DNA of 64,000 nt, from contig NZ_BAMW01000026.1 of NCBI RefSeq assembly GCF_000963945.1, positions 1 to 64,000 of the forward strand. Direction: 5' to 3'. The number at the start of each line of letters is the position of its first letter. Within the stretch, counting starts at the first letter, position 1. This stretch comes from Acetobacter indonesiensis. Lineage in GTDB: Bacteria > Pseudomonadota > Alphaproteobacteria > Acetobacterales > Acetobacteraceae. Positions 47,026 through 58,399 of this stretch are shown here, piece by piece. The position numbers and the translations under genes are program-made. Under the pieces are notes generated by a model that saw only the letters and a list, made by a program, of their open reading frames with translations, did no database searches and was not told the origin of the DNA.

Positions 47026-47688
47026 ATGAAAAAAATAACAGCGCTTGGTATGGTCTGTACGGTTGCTTTGCTGGCCGGGTGTAGTGACCCGAAAGCCGCC
47101 AACGAAGACAATTTCAAAAAAGCCCTGAATACGCATTACGAGAAAAACTGCGTTGCCCTGTCCTGGATGGATTTTTCCAATAGCCACCCCGGCTACCCGG
47201 TTTCCATAAAACTGGAAACACCCACCATGTTCCGCGGCCCGGAAGGCACGGCTGAAGCCAATGAGAAAAAACTGGCCCCCTATGAAGCACTGGTCAGTGC
47301 CGGACTGCTAAAAGGTGAGGATGGGCAGGTAAAATCTGACGGTCTGTTTGCTGACAGCAAAGATACGCCTGCACCGGGTCGCATTTACTCCCTGACGGAA
47401 GAAGGCAAAAAAGCTTACCAGTCGCCCGGAAACACTTTCTGCGCTGGCCACTATACAGTTGAAAACATCGAACGCTTCACCCCACCGTCTGATAGCCCCA
47501 TGGGAAAACTCTCCAGCGTTGTTTACACGTATGGTCCTGACGGCGAGATTGCAGATTGGGCTAAAAACCCTGCAATACAGAAAACATTTCCTGATTTTGC
47601 CGTAAAGCTGACCCCGCACCAGCATGGTCATGAGGAATTACTGCTAACCAACAAAGGCTGGATGCCAGCCAGAGATTTCCAGAAATAA
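47026..47688 (+). CDS. Lipoprotein, function unknown
   Basis: 220 residues. A lipoprotein signal peptide ends in the lipobox LLAGC (Cys19), followed by Ser-Asp, so in enterobacterial terms an Asp at +3 and outer-membrane location is likely. The mature protein is hydrophilic; CVALSWMDFSNSHPGYPVSIKL and TEEGKKAYQSPGNTFCAGHY contain its two other cysteines. It resembles proteobacterial lipoproteins with a winged-helix-like YALL/GLL segment, but I cannot name the family. AAAAGGAA precedes the ATG. A hairpin follows the stop codon. Confidence 0.65.
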   Translation: MKKITALGMVCTVALLAGCSDPKAANEDNFKKALNTHYEKNCVALSWMDFSNSHPGYPVSIKLETPTMFRGPEGTAEANEKKLAPYEALVSAGLLKGEDGQVKSDGLFADSKDTPAPGRIYSLTEEGKKAYQSPGNTFCAGHYTVENIERFTPPSDSPMGKLSSVVYTYGPDGEIADWAKNPAIQKTFPDFAVKLTPHQHGHEELLLTNKGWMPARDFQK

Positions 47689-47696
47689 GGCCACTA

Positions 47697-47730
47697 TTCC
47701 TGCGGACTACTGTTTTGTAATCCGCAGGAA
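47697..47730 (+). terminator. Hairpin after the lipoprotein gene, possible terminator
   Basis: A perfect 10-bp inverted repeat TTCCTGCGGA (47697-47706) and its complement (47721-47730) with a 14-base loop lies eight bases after the stop codon. The T content beyond it is only moderate. Confidence 0.5.
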
Positions 47731-47848
47731 AACTGATTGTTTGTTGTGAACGCGCAAGATACCTTAATCTTGCGAAGCCTTGATCATCAACTCCATCTGC
47801 AACAAAGAGGGTTGATACAATCAGTCGATTTTAGATTTTTCTAGTACC

Positions 47849-49054
47849 TTAATGAAGATCACTGACAAAGCGGGCAATGCGGTTACACGCTTCCTGTAGA
47901 TCTTCATCGCGCGTGGCGCAGGACAGACGTAAATAGGGCGACAGCCCAAATGCGCTTCCCGGCACCGTTGCGACATGCGCTTCTTCCAGTAACGCCAAAG
48001 CAAAATCGTGATCTGTTTCCAGCCTTACGCCGCCCGCTGTTGTGCGGCCCAGACACCCGGCCACCCCCGGATAGGCATAAAACGCCCCTTCCGGCATGGC
48101 GCATGTCAGACCGGAAATTGCGCGCAGTGCGTCCACCACCATTTTACGGCGACGGCTGTAAGTTGCAGCCATATCGTGCACCAGATCAGCGGGGCCATCT
48201 AACGCACAGGCCGCGGCGGCCTGCGCAATGGAGCAAACCCCGGACGTTGCATTTCCCTGCACGCCGCGCATTGCCGCGATCAGATCTTTCGGGCCACCGG
48301 CAAACCCGACGCGCCAGCCTGTCATGGCATAGGCTTTTGACACACCGTTGAGTGTCACCGTCCGCTCTTTCAGATCAGGCGCAACCGCCGCCAGAGACGC
48401 AGACCTGACACCATCAAAAACAAGATGTTCGTAGATTTCATCAGATAGGATCCAGACGTCTGGATACTGGCGCAACACATCTGCTATGGCCTGCAAATCT
48501 GCCTTTTCACAAACAGCGCCGGTCGGGTTGTTCGGGAAATTCAGCACGACCCAGCGGGTACGGGGCGTCAGCGCCGCAGCCAGAGCTTCCGCTTTCAGTT
48601 TAAATCCGTCTTCCTCGCGGCAGGGAGCATACACAGGCACCCCGCCAAACATCCGGGCAATCAGCGGGTAACTTACCCAGTAAGGTGTTGGCACAACCAC
48701 TTCATCGCCATCGTTAAGAGTGGCCATGAAAGCGTTAAAAATAACCTGTTTGCCACCGTTCGAGACCATGATCTCGTCCAGGCTGTACTCAAGGGCATTT
48801 TCACGCAGAAACTTGCGGGCGATGGCTGCCTTCAGGGCGGGTGTGCCATCAACCGGCGGGTATTTTGTCTGTCCGTCTAGCGCGGCCTGATGAGCCGCCT
48901 GCACTACGGCTGGGGGCGTGGGGAAATCAGGCTCCCCCAACGCTAAAGAAATAACCTGCTTGCCTTCTGCCCGCAGCGCCCGTGCGCGACGCGCCATTTC
49001 AATGGTCGCAGGGGCCGGCAGCCCCTGCATGCGGCGGGCAAAAGACCGTCCCAT
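47849..49054 (-). CDS. PLP-dependent aminotransferase (class I, aspartate aminotransferase-like), second copy
   Basis: 401 residues of the fold-type I aminotransferase family, subgroup I-gamma style. SLALGEPDFPTPP, NFPNNPTGAVCEK, SDEIYEHLVFDG and the PLP lysine in [16 protein letters not shown] are all present, so it should be catalytically competent. It begins three bases after the stop of a paralogue (49057-50259) that it matches along its whole length, indicating tandem duplication. Candidate roles are aspartate or aromatic/prephenate amino transfer. The ATG at 49054 has no independent strong ribosome-binding site, suggesting coupling. Confidence 0.88.
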   Translation of the reverse strand: MGRSFARRMQGLPAPATIEMARRARALRAEGKQVISLALGEPDFPTPPAVVQAAHQAALDGQTKYPPVDGTPALKAAIARKFLRENALEYSLDEIMVSNGGKQVIFNAFMATLNDGDEVVVPTPYWVSYPLIARMFGGVPVYAPCREEDGFKLKAEALAAALTPRTRWVVLNFPNNPTGAVCEKADLQAIADVLRQYPDVWILSDEIYEHLVFDGVRSASLAAVAPDLKERTVTLNGVSKAYAMTGWRVGFAGGPKDLIAAMRGVQGNATSGVCSIAQAAAACALDGPADLVHDMAATYSRRRKMVVDALRAISGLTCAMPEGAFYAYPGVAGCLGRTTAGGVRLETDHDFALALLEEAHVATVPGSAFGLSPYLRLSCATRDEDLQEACNRIARFVSDLH

Positions 49055-49056
49055 TC

Positions 49057-51347
<2,291 letters not shown>

Positions 51348-51574
51348 ACGCTGCCTCCGTCTTTATTTGCCATACCAGAAACGATCTGCCGCACAGAGTA
51401 TGGCAGAAATAATACTGTTTTATGAAATACTTGCACGTTTTCTTGCTGCGTCACTGGTAATCTGCAATACTCACTTCGACATTTACCTCGACGACGCACT
51501 TCCAACGGCGTTCCGGTCTGAGATTTAAACGCCAGTGTTGAAGCTGCGCCCTTGCGAGAACAGGGAGGCGCGTT

Positions 51575-52138
51575 TTGGCTGACGGCAGTATGCTGAATTT
51601 TCCGGCTCTGGTGCTTAACGCGGATTTTCGTCCGCTGTCTTACTTTCCCCTGTCGCTCTGGTCCTGGCAGGACACAATGAAGGCGGTCTGTCTGGACCGT
51701 GTGTCGGTGCTGAGCGAATATGATGCTGAAGTTCATTCCCCCCGCCATACCTTTCGCCTGCCCAGTGTCATTGCCTTAAAAGACTATGTGCCGTCTGCCC
51801 GCAAGCCAGCTTTTACGCGCTTCAATGTCTTTCTGCGTGACAATTTTTCCTGCCAGTATTGTGGCGAAAAATTCCCGACCCATGATCTGACCTTTGACCA
51901 CGTCATTCCCCGCTGCAAAGGCGGCCGCACATCTTGGGAAAACGTGGTGACGGCCTGTGGTGTGTGTAATTTGCGGAAGGGGCCGCATCTGCCCCATGTT
52001 ATCGGCATGTTGCCCCGCGCCCGCCCAGCCCGCCCAACATCATGGCAGTTGCAGGATAACGGACGCGCCTTTCCGCCAAATTACCTGCACGAAAGCTGGC
52101 GCGACTATTTATATTGGGACACGGAACTGGAAAGCTGA
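51575..52138 (+). CDS. HNH endonuclease-type protein
   Basis: 187 residues. The HNH/beta-beta-alpha-Me module is in the second half: zinc-type Cys93-x2-Cys96 (FSCQYCGEKF), the Asp108-His109 core in FDHVIPRCKGGRTSWENVVTACGVCN with a second Cys pair, then a Lys. The first half (NADFRPLSYFPLSLWSWQDT) is typical of a widespread, mostly uncharacterised alphaproteobacterial HNH family that is not attached to mobile elements. TTG at 51575 follows AGGGAGG at good spacing; an ATG at 51590 is the alternative. Confidence 0.85.
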   Translation: MADGSMLNFPALVLNADFRPLSYFPLSLWSWQDTMKAVCLDRVSVLSEYDAEVHSPRHTFRLPSVIALKDYVPSARKPAFTRFNVFLRDNFSCQYCGEKFPTHDLTFDHVIPRCKGGRTSWENVVTACGVCNLRKGPHLPHVIGMLPRARPARPTSWQLQDNGRAFPPNYLHESWRDYLYWDTELES

Positions 52139-52176
52139 CGGAGGACGTTTCTTTCCCTCCGCCAAAACCCGATACA

Positions 52177-52509
52177 TTATTTCGTGTAGCTATAACCGTA
52201 TTCGTCCGCCTGCTTTTGCAGGTCCGGTGCGTCTTTAAGGTTCAGCGGCAGCGGATGGGCATTTTTTTCGCCCAGAATGAAGTTGTTGTTGCTCATGCGC
52301 TGACAGGTATTGGCTGCCAGTGGAAAGCTGAGGAACATCGGACCCTTCATCTGCTTGCGCAGGCAGGACACGTCCGTATCAACCAGCGGCACGCGCCCGA
52401 TTTCTGACGAACATCCGCCTAACAGCACCAGCCCCGCCGTCAGCAACAGCGCATACGCCATAACTACCAGACCAAGCCTTTTCTGTGACTGTGTTTTAAT
52501 TGCCCGCAT
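52177..52509 (-). CDS. Small lipoprotein, function unknown
   Basis: About 110 residues. A hydrophobic signal (LVVMAYALLLTAGLVLLGG) ends in the lipobox LLGGC, so the protein is probably lipid-anchored. The mature part contains two more cysteines, VSCLRKQM and NTCQRMSNN, and ends with a hydrophilic tail. Start ATG at 52509, with several alternatives upstream. It converges on the HNH gene with about 38 bases between. Family not recognised. Confidence 0.6.
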   Translation of the reverse strand: MRAIKTQSQKRLGLVVMAYALLLTAGLVLLGGCSSEIGRVPLVDTDVSCLRKQMKGPMFLSFPLAANTCQRMSNNNFILGEKNAHPLPLNLKDAPDLQKQADEYGYSYTK

Positions 52510-52669
52510 CACACCCAAAACTCACCACTTTCCTACGGCGTATGGGCAGGTGCCCGTGCCATTACTGGCGGGCACAATGCCACATCTGCGCGACACGGCA
52601 TAGCAAACGGCTTTACACACCGCCCCCGTGCCCACCGCATGTCACAGCAAGACCCACTTAAAGCAGAAG

Positions 52670-52698
52670 GGCGTGACCAGAAGCCACCAGCCCACGCC
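52670..52698 (-). terminator. Possible terminator after copZ-like gene
   Basis: An inverted repeat GGCGTG (52670-52675) with CACGCC (52693-52698) and a 17-base loop lies 16 bases after the copZ stop. On the minus strand it is followed by CTTCTGCTTT, so T content is modest. Confidence 0.35.
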
Positions 52699-52713
52699 GT
52701 CACAGCCGCTGGT

Positions 52714-52920
52714 TCAGCTTACGTCGTACCCCGCGCCGCGAATGGCGTTTTGTAGGGAAGACTGACCGGCCCGCTGGGGGTCATATTCTATTTTTACTTC
52801 GCCATTGGCCAGATTGACGTCTGTTTCCTGCACGCCATCAACTGCGGCCAGTGCGCGTTTGATGGCAGACACACAGCCATCACAGGACATTCCTTCGACA
52901 ATAAAGCTTGCCGTCGCCAT
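52714..52920 (-). CDS. copZ: Heavy-metal-associated (HMA) domain protein, CopZ-like copper chaperone
   Basis: A single HMA domain of 68 residues from the ATG at 52920. The metal-binding Met-x-Cys-x2-Cys motif is GMSCDGCVSAI, and the beta-alpha-beta-beta-alpha-beta pattern ends in GAGYDVS. Such chaperones carry Cu(I) to P-type ATPases or regulators. No ATPase gene adjoins it here; csoR and copB are 51 kb away in the window, so the copper genes are dispersed. In-frame ATGs upstream (52959, 52941) seem less likely. Confidence 0.82.
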   Translation of the reverse strand: MATASFIVEGMSCDGCVSAIKRALAAVDGVQETDVNLANGEVKIEYDPQRAGQSSLQNAIRGAGYDVS

Positions 52921-53057
52921 GGGCTTTATACTCCGTTTCATCACAACTGAGTGCAGCATAGCTTACTTGCGCCACACGGCCAAAACTCTGGTTAAACCTG
53001 CAACGGCCGTGCTTATGAAAAACGGTTCTGGTCAGAGGGCTAAAGCCACAGAAGAAC

Positions 53058-53750
53058 ATGCTCGGCAGAATGGCTGGACATGGTATGGTCCACCTTATGC
53101 AGGATATTTCACCAGCCCGACGGCCCGGCGCCACCACGCAAACAGCCTCATGCTGGCACAACACAGCCATACACCGCCTGATGCTGACCGCCCTGCTCAA
53201 CACGCTTGATAACGCCCTGCTGACTACATCCAGTGCGACGCGCACGTTGGAAGAGTGGAGCCGCGCCCATCATCTGGCTTCTGACCCCACTGTTCGCGCA
53301 GTTCGCGTTGCCTCACCCGAGCGTTCTTGCCCTGCGGAATTACTGGCTGCTTTGGCATGTTCTGAAAAAAACGAAACCCTCCGCTATCGGCATGTGCGGC
53401 TGATGTGTGGGGATCTGGTGCTGTCGGAAGCAGAAAACTGGTATATTCCCAGTCGCTTAAGCCCAGCCATGAATACCGAACTGGAAACAACCGATACCCC
53501 GTTTGGTCGCGTTGTGGCGCAGCTTTCCTTCACCCGCAGGCTGATTACGGCGGAACGTCTCTGGGCGCCTTTACCAGAAGGATGGGAACTAACTTCGCTT
53601 GAAGCGGGCAACGCCACACCGCTGACTTTTCCGCCCCTTACGCTGCGCCATCAGGCCGTGTTGCACACCCAGCCCGGTGTGCCTTTCAGTGCCGTTATTG
53701 AAACCTATACCAGCGCAGCGTTCCAGTTCCCCCCGCCCGACCTGCGTTAA
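53058..53750 (+). CDS. Protein of unknown function, possibly chorismate lyase/UTRA-like fold
   Basis: Up to 230 residues. The N-terminus is uncertain (ATGs at 53058, 53085 and 53097). The best-conserved-looking part is RYRHVRLMCGDLVLSEAENWYIPSRLSPAMN followed by TDTPFGRVVAQL, a pattern I recall from uncharacterised alphaproteobacterial proteins and that loosely resembles the UbiC/UTRA fold (Arg-containing strand, then a hydrophobic strand, then Pro-Phe-Gly). If right, it could bind a small aromatic acid. The resemblance is weak and no catalytic residues can be assigned. It stands between copZ and hpnR in convergent orientation to hpnR. Confidence 0.5.
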   Translation: MLGRMAGHGMVHLMQDISPARRPGATTQTASCWHNTAIHRLMLTALLNTLDNALLTTSSATRTLEEWSRAHHLASDPTVRAVRVASPERSCPAELLAALACSEKNETLRYRHVRLMCGDLVLSEAENWYIPSRLSPAMNTELETTDTPFGRVVAQLSFTRRLITAERLWAPLPEGWELTSLEAGNATPLTFPPLTLRHQAVLHTQPGVPFSAVIETYTSAAFQFPPPDLR

Positions 53751-53799
53751 CAGACACACCAGAGAGGGGCGGGAAAAACGCTCGAATAACCGGGAAAAA

Positions 53800-55341
53800 T
53801 CAGGCGTCTTCGCCCATGCGGGTTTTATCGACAAACTGTTCTGTATCGTCATCCAAGGCACGGGTTTTGCGGCCACCCGGTCCGTGCACATACAGATCCT
53901 TACGGTCAATCGACTTCACCACATCGGGCTGAATGGGCATCAGATAACGGGCTTTGCGCATGTGGTCAGCAAGCTGCAATTTGGGGTTGAACACCGAATT
54001 GAACTTCCACAGCATTTTTACAAAATTGGTCTGGCCCTTCAGCAGCAACCGCCCGGCAATGCCAGCGGTGTCTTTCAACGCCTGCCAGCCCATATGCTTG
54101 GTATTCAGCACCTGTTGGGTTTTCACCAGTTCTTCATAAAACTCTGGCAACGGCAGTTTGGTGGGCAACACCGCATGTTGAATATCAAACAGCCGGTAAT
54201 CACGCGTTGTCAGGCGACGTGCTTCCTTGTGCCAGATTTCCGTGCCCGGATAAGGCGTGGTGACAGAGATATTCACAATCTCCGGTATTTCGAGGCACCA
54301 TTGCCGCACGGCTTCAAAGCGGCTTCTGTCCCACGACGGGTCAGCAATAATATTGATGGCCACAATCAGCCCCAGAGAACGCGCATACTCCAGCGCCTCA
54401 AAATTCTTATCCAGCGACACACGTTTGCGGAACTGCTTCAACCCTTCTTCATCCACCGCTTCCAGTCCGATGAAGATGTAAGACAGGCCAATCTCGCTCC
54501 AGACCTTGAACACTTCCTTGTTGCGCAGCAGAACATCGGCGCGGGTTTCAAGGTAATATTCTTTTTTAATGCCTCGTTTCTTGATCTCATTGGCAATGGC
54601 CATACCGTGTTCTTCATGAACAAACGCCACGTCATCTACAATAAAAATGCCGGGTTCCTTAATGGCTTCAAGTTCGTCCGCAATAACCTGTGGGCTGGCG
54701 GTACGGTACGACCGGCCATAGAACGTCCAGGCCGAACAGAATGTGCAATCCCACGGGCACCCACGCGCAAATTCGATAGAGGCTGCCGGATCAAGCGTTC
54801 CGATAAAATATTTATTTCTATGACGCAGCAGGTCACGGGCGGGCCGGATATCATCCAGTGATTTCACAAATGTCGGAGGGGGACCTTCACCCTCCATCGT
54901 GACCACACCGGGCACGTCAAGAATATCTGTCCCGTCTTCAACCGCTTTCAGCAGCGTGCCTATCGAAGCATCGCCCTCCCCTTTCAGGATGCAGTTTACC
55001 GCCCCTTCTGAAAGGGACAGAACATCACGCGCAATAAAGGAGACTGAATGGCCACCAATAAACTGGAACACAGTGGGGTAATGCAGGCGGGTCGCACGGC
55101 ACAGATCAATAATTTCTGGAATATTGGCCAGATAACTGCCTGAAAAACAAACCGCGTCGGGTTTGAAATCGTGCAGGAGTTTCCAGTAATCCTTATGTTT
55201 TTCAACCTGGAGATCAATAATCCGCACGTCATGCCCGGCATCACGCGCTGCACCAGCCACCAGTTCCAGACCGAGGGGTTCCAGTCTGAGAAATACTTTG
55301 GTGTACATCAGCGCACTGGGATGAACTGCCAGAATTTTCAT
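53800..55341 (-). CDS. hpnR: Hopanoid C-3 methylase, B12-binding radical SAM
   Basis: A class B radical SAM enzyme that methylates C-3 of hopanoids, the source of 3-methylhopanoids in acetic acid bacteria and some methanotrophs. 513 residues. The N-terminal 150 residues form a cobalamin-binding-type Rossmann domain (KILAVHPSALMYTKVFLRLE; FIGGHSVSFIARD). The radical SAM cluster ligands are Cys195, Cys199 and Cys202 in RGCPWDCTFCSAW. The substrate-recognition and C-terminal parts follow (IFIGLEAVDEEGLKQFRKRV). ATG at 55341 is six bases after AGAGGA. It needs methylcobalamin, which the cob cluster in this window could supply after cobalt insertion and adenosylation steps encoded elsewhere. Confidence 0.86.
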   Translation of the reverse strand: MKILAVHPSALMYTKVFLRLEPLGLELVAGAARDAGHDVRIIDLQVEKHKDYWKLLHDFKPDAVCFSGSYLANIPEIIDLCRATRLHYPTVFQFIGGHSVSFIARDVLSLSEGAVNCILKGEGDASIGTLLKAVEDGTDILDVPGVVTMEGEGPPPTFVKSLDDIRPARDLLRHRNKYFIGTLDPAASIEFARGCPWDCTFCSAWTFYGRSYRTASPQVIADELEAIKEPGIFIVDDVAFVHEEHGMAIANEIKKRGIKKEYYLETRADVLLRNKEVFKVWSEIGLSYIFIGLEAVDEEGLKQFRKRVSLDKNFEALEYARSLGLIVAINIIADPSWDRSRFEAVRQWCLEIPEIVNISVTTPYPGTEIWHKEARRLTTRDYRLFDIQHAVLPTKLPLPEFYEELVKTQQVLNTKHMGWQALKDTAGIAGRLLLKGQTNFVKMLWKFNSVFNPKLQLADHMRKARYLMPIQPDVVKSIDRKDLYVHGPGGRKTRALDDDTEQFVDKTRMGEDA

Positions 55342-55380
55342 GCCATTCCTCTCGGTCAGGACAGGACACGCCGCACGCAA

Positions 55381-55660
55381 CCTGTCAGTCGGTCATAAAA
55401 TAATGCATGACAGGGTATAAAGTATTCATGGGGTGGAACATGCTTCTGGCCTGCCACCTCCCATGCACTCAGCCGCCAGCTTGATACCAAACCGGCTGAA
55501 ACTGGTGTAAAACTTTGGTTTCATGCTGCTTTTGGGTCTGCTTATGGCACCGTGAAACGCAGCTATGCATCTAGCAGGATCTTTTATAACTTTTATGTGT
55601 TCGCATACGCTGTGTGGGATACTTAATCACCCCTCGGCCTCTGTTCCTTTTCTGACCGTC
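55381..55660. other. Non-coding region between hpnR and ndk
   Basis: This stretch has no reading frame I would trust on either strand and no tRNA. The hpnR promoter should lie in its left part on the minus strand, but I cannot fix it. Its right end is bounded by the ndk terminator. It is more AT-rich than its surroundings around 55565-55620. Confidence 0.6.
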
Positions 55661-55663
55661 AAA

Positions 55664-55725
55664 ACGAAACAGGCCCGGACCACCAATGTGGAAACAAATG
55701 TTCCACATTGGTAAGACCGGGCCTG
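55664..55725 (-). terminator. Long bipartite hairpin terminator of ndk
   Basis: An outer 9-bp stem CAGGCCCGG (55670-55678) with CCGGGCCTG (55717-55725) encloses an inner perfect 11-bp stem (55683-55693 with 55701-55711, 7-base loop). On the minus strand it is followed by TTTCGTTTT (55669-55661). It lies 50 bases after the ndk stop. Confidence 0.82.
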
Positions 55726-55774
55726 CTGCCTACCCCCGCGCCTTTACAGCATCAGGGGCACGAGACGGAATGTC

Positions 55775-56197
55775 TCAGGGCAGGATTTCGGTCTCTGCAA
55801 AGAAGAAACGGATTTCGTTGGCAGCGTTTTCTGCGCTGTCAGAACCATGCACGGAGTTTGCTTCAATGCTTTCTGCAAACTGAGCGCGGATAGTGTGGGC
55901 TTCGGCCTTTTTCGGGTCGGTCGCGCCCATGACGTCACGGTTTTTGGCAACGGCGTTTTCGCCTTCCAGAACCTGCAGCACAACCGGGCCAGAGATCATG
56001 AAAGAAACCAGATCGTTGTAGAACGGACGTTCTTTGTGCACAGCGTAGAACGCACCAGCCTGGGCCGGGGTCAGCTGCACGCGCTTCTGCGCAACAATTT
56101 TCAGGCCTGCATCTTCAAACACGGCGTTGATTTTGCCGGTCAGGTTACGACGGGTTGCATCGGGCTTAATGATGGAAAGTGTGCGTTCTGTTGCCAT
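55775..56197 (-). CDS. ndk: Nucleoside diphosphate kinase
   Basis: Transfers the gamma phosphate between nucleoside di- and triphosphates through a phospho-histidine. 140 residues, standard length. [19 protein letters not shown] opens the fold and His117 in [11 protein letters not shown] is the catalytic histidine. Start ATG at 56197 with AGAGGAG upstream; the frame before it is not coding. It has its own terminator and diverges from the ABC-F gene. Confidence 0.97.
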   Translation of the reverse strand: MATERTLSIIKPDATRRNLTGKINAVFEDAGLKIVAQKRVQLTPAQAGAFYAVHKERPFYNDLVSFMISGPVVLQVLEGENAVAKNRDVMGATDPKKAEAHTIRAQFAESIEANSVHGSDSAENAANEIRFFFAETEILP

Positions 56198-56326
56198 CTC
56201 GGTTTCTCCTCTCTGGCTCAGCCGCCTGAAACGCGGCCTTTCAGCCTGCTCCTCTAGAGCATATTCGCGCGGGCTGGTAGGTACTTCCCCCATCAAAGTA
56301 CACACGCAGCAGAAACGAGAGCCCCG

Positions 56327-58222
56327 TTGAGCCTTCTTGTCATCTCAGACCTTACCCTTCGCATTGCGGGCCGCACCCTGCTTAACCAGGCTGACCTGTC
56401 CATAGAACCGGGGCGCAAAGTCGGGCTGGTGGGCCGCAACGGTGCCGGAAAATCAACACTTCTGGCCGCCATTGCAGGCGATATCGCCCCGGATGGCGGG
56501 GATATCCGGCTGTCATCCCGCGCGCGCATGGCCCGCGTGAAGCAGGAAGCCCCGGCAGATGGCGCATCCCTGATCGACACGGTTCTGGCCGGAGATGTGG
56601 AGCGAACCGCCCTTCTGACCGAATCCGAAACCGCGACTGACCCCGTGCGCATTGCCGAAATCCATGAACGTCTGCGTGCCATTCAGGCCGATAGTGCGCC
56701 AGCCCGTGCGGCGTCAGTTCTGGCAGGGCTTGGCTTTAGCGCAGAAGCCCAGCTTCGCCCGGTTTCTGACTTTTCCGGCGGCTGGCGCATGCGTGTGTCA
56801 CTGGCAACAGCGTTGTTTCTTGAACCAGACCTGCTGCTGCTGGATGAACCGACCAACCATCTCGACCTGGAAGCAACGCTGTGGCTTGAAACGTGGCTTA
56901 TCCGATTCGCGGGTGCCGCCCTGATTGTCAGTCATGATCGCGGGCTGCTTGATTCGTGTGTGGATGCCATTGCGCATCTGGACAAAGGCAAATTGACCCT
57001 GACCCCCGGCGGCTACGAAAATTTTGTTAGAATCCGTACGGAACACGCCCTGCAACAAGCCAGACAGGCAGAAAAAATTGCCGCCCAGCGCGCCCATATG
57101 CAGTCTTTTGTTGACCGCTTCCGGGCCAAAGCGACCAAGGCCAGACAGGCACAGGCGCGCGTAAAGGCGCTTGAAAAACTGCCGGTCATTGAAGCGGTGG
57201 TAGAAGATACACCAACACGCTTTGCCTTCCCCGAGCCCGAGCAACTGCCCCCGCCCATGCTCACCATGAACCGTGTCAGTGTGGGGTATGGTGGCAAACC
57301 CGTTCTCTCCAACATCTCGCTTAGGCTGGATATGGAAGATCGCATTGCCCTGCTGGGGGCAAACGGCAACGGGAAATCAACCTTCGCGAAGCTGGTAGCC
57401 GGGCGGCTTGAGCCCCTCTCTGGCACGATGGAACGCAACCCACGGTTGAAAATAGGCTATTTTGCCCAGCATCAGGCCGAGGAACTGGTGCTGGATGATA
57501 CGCCCATCGACCACATGAGCCGTGCCCTGCCAAAAGCGCTGCCACCCGTAGTGCGGGCACAGCTTGCCCGGTTCGGGCTGGATGCCGAACGGGCAGAGAC
57601 CGCAGTGCGCGACCTGTCGGGTGGTGAGAAAGCGCGCCTGCTGCTGGCTCTGGCCACACGTGATGCCCCACAACTCCTGATTCTGGACGAACCAACCAAC
57701 CATCTTGATCTGGATGCGCGTGACGCTCTGGTGCGGGCCTTGTCCGAATTTGAAGGCGCTGTGCTGCTGATTAGCCATGACCCCCATCTGGTTGAACTTG
57801 TGGCCGACAGATTGTGGCTGGTCGGAGACGGCAAGGTCACGCCATTTGAAGGCGATATGGCCGAATATCGAAGCTGGCTGATTGAACAGAACCGGGCGTC
57901 AAGCCGGGCAACCAAACCAGATGCGCAAGGCACACAAAGCCGTAAGGACGACCGTCGCGATCGCGCCGAGGCCCGCAAGGCACAGGCTCCCCTACGCAAA
58001 ATCATCAAGGATGCCGAAGCCAAACTCACCAAATTGGCAACTGAACGCGCCAAGATAGAAACCACATTGGCTGACCCGGCCCTCTATACAGACGGCAAAA
58101 CCAACGAAGTGACAAAGCTGAACACCCGGCTGGCCGCGATCGGCAAGGAACAGGCCGAGCTGGAAGAAAAATGGCTGGAAGCCGAAGCTGAGCTGGAAGC
58201 CAGCACCGCAGACGAAGACTGA
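56327..58222 (+). CDS. ABC-F family ATPase (Uup/YheS-like)
   Basis: A 631-residue soluble protein with two ABC ATPase domains and no membrane segment, the ABC-F type that acts on ribosomes. First domain: Walker [10 protein letters not shown] (36-44), signature [15 protein letters not shown], Walker [13 protein letters not shown] charged linker ([31 protein letters not shown]) joins the second: Walker [10 protein letters not shown], signature [13 protein letters not shown], Walker [12 protein letters not shown]. The C-terminus is a Lys/Glu-rich coiled coil as in Uup. The start is a TTG at 56327 with a weak upstream site. Confidence 0.93.
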   Translation: MSLLVISDLTLRIAGRTLLNQADLSIEPGRKVGLVGRNGAGKSTLLAAIAGDIAPDGGDIRLSSRARMARVKQEAPADGASLIDTVLAGDVERTALLTESETATDPVRIAEIHERLRAIQADSAPARAASVLAGLGFSAEAQLRPVSDFSGGWRMRVSLATALFLEPDLLLLDEPTNHLDLEATLWLETWLIRFAGAALIVSHDRGLLDSCVDAIAHLDKGKLTLTPGGYENFVRIRTEHALQQARQAEKIAAQRAHMQSFVDRFRAKATKARQAQARVKALEKLPVIEAVVEDTPTRFAFPEPEQLPPPMLTMNRVSVGYGGKPVLSNISLRLDMEDRIALLGANGNGKSTFAKLVAGRLEPLSGTMERNPRLKIGYFAQHQAEELVLDDTPIDHMSRALPKALPPVVRAQLARFGLDAERAETAVRDLSGGEKARLLLALATRDAPQLLILDEPTNHLDLDARDALVRALSEFEGAVLLISHDPHLVELVADRLWLVGDGKVTPFEGDMAEYRSWLIEQNRASSRATKPDAQGTQSRKDDRRDRAEARKAQAPLRKIIKDAEAKLTKLATERAKIETTLADPALYTDGKTNEVTKLNTRLAAIGKEQAELEEKWLEAEAELEASTADED

Positions 58223-58230
58223 TTTTTCAC

Positions 58231-58276
58231 GGGGCGGCTCGGCCGGATGGTAAGTAAAACTGCCTTTCGCCGCCCC
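58231..58276 (+). terminator. Possible terminator after the ABC-F gene
   Basis: An 8-bp inverted repeat GGGGCGGC (58231-58238) and GCCGCCCC (58269-58276) with a 30-base loop begins nine bases after the stop codon. There is no strong T run, so it may be only a partial or Rho-assisted stop. A second, weaker repeat (58310-58316 with 58332-58338) lies nearer the next gene. Confidence 0.35.
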
Positions 58277-58399
58277 AAACTGTTTCTAAAACGACATATC
58301 ATTACCAACGGCATAAAAAGAGATACAGTTCTTATGCCACCAATACGTATAGTCGGCCGTTAAGCTGGCTGCTCCCTTCTTGAAAGATTTTTACTTAAA

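Noticed and set aside
51575..52138. HNH protein as part of a restriction or homing element
   Set aside because: There is no methyltransferase, intron or mobile context. The sequence fits a widespread chromosomal HNH family.
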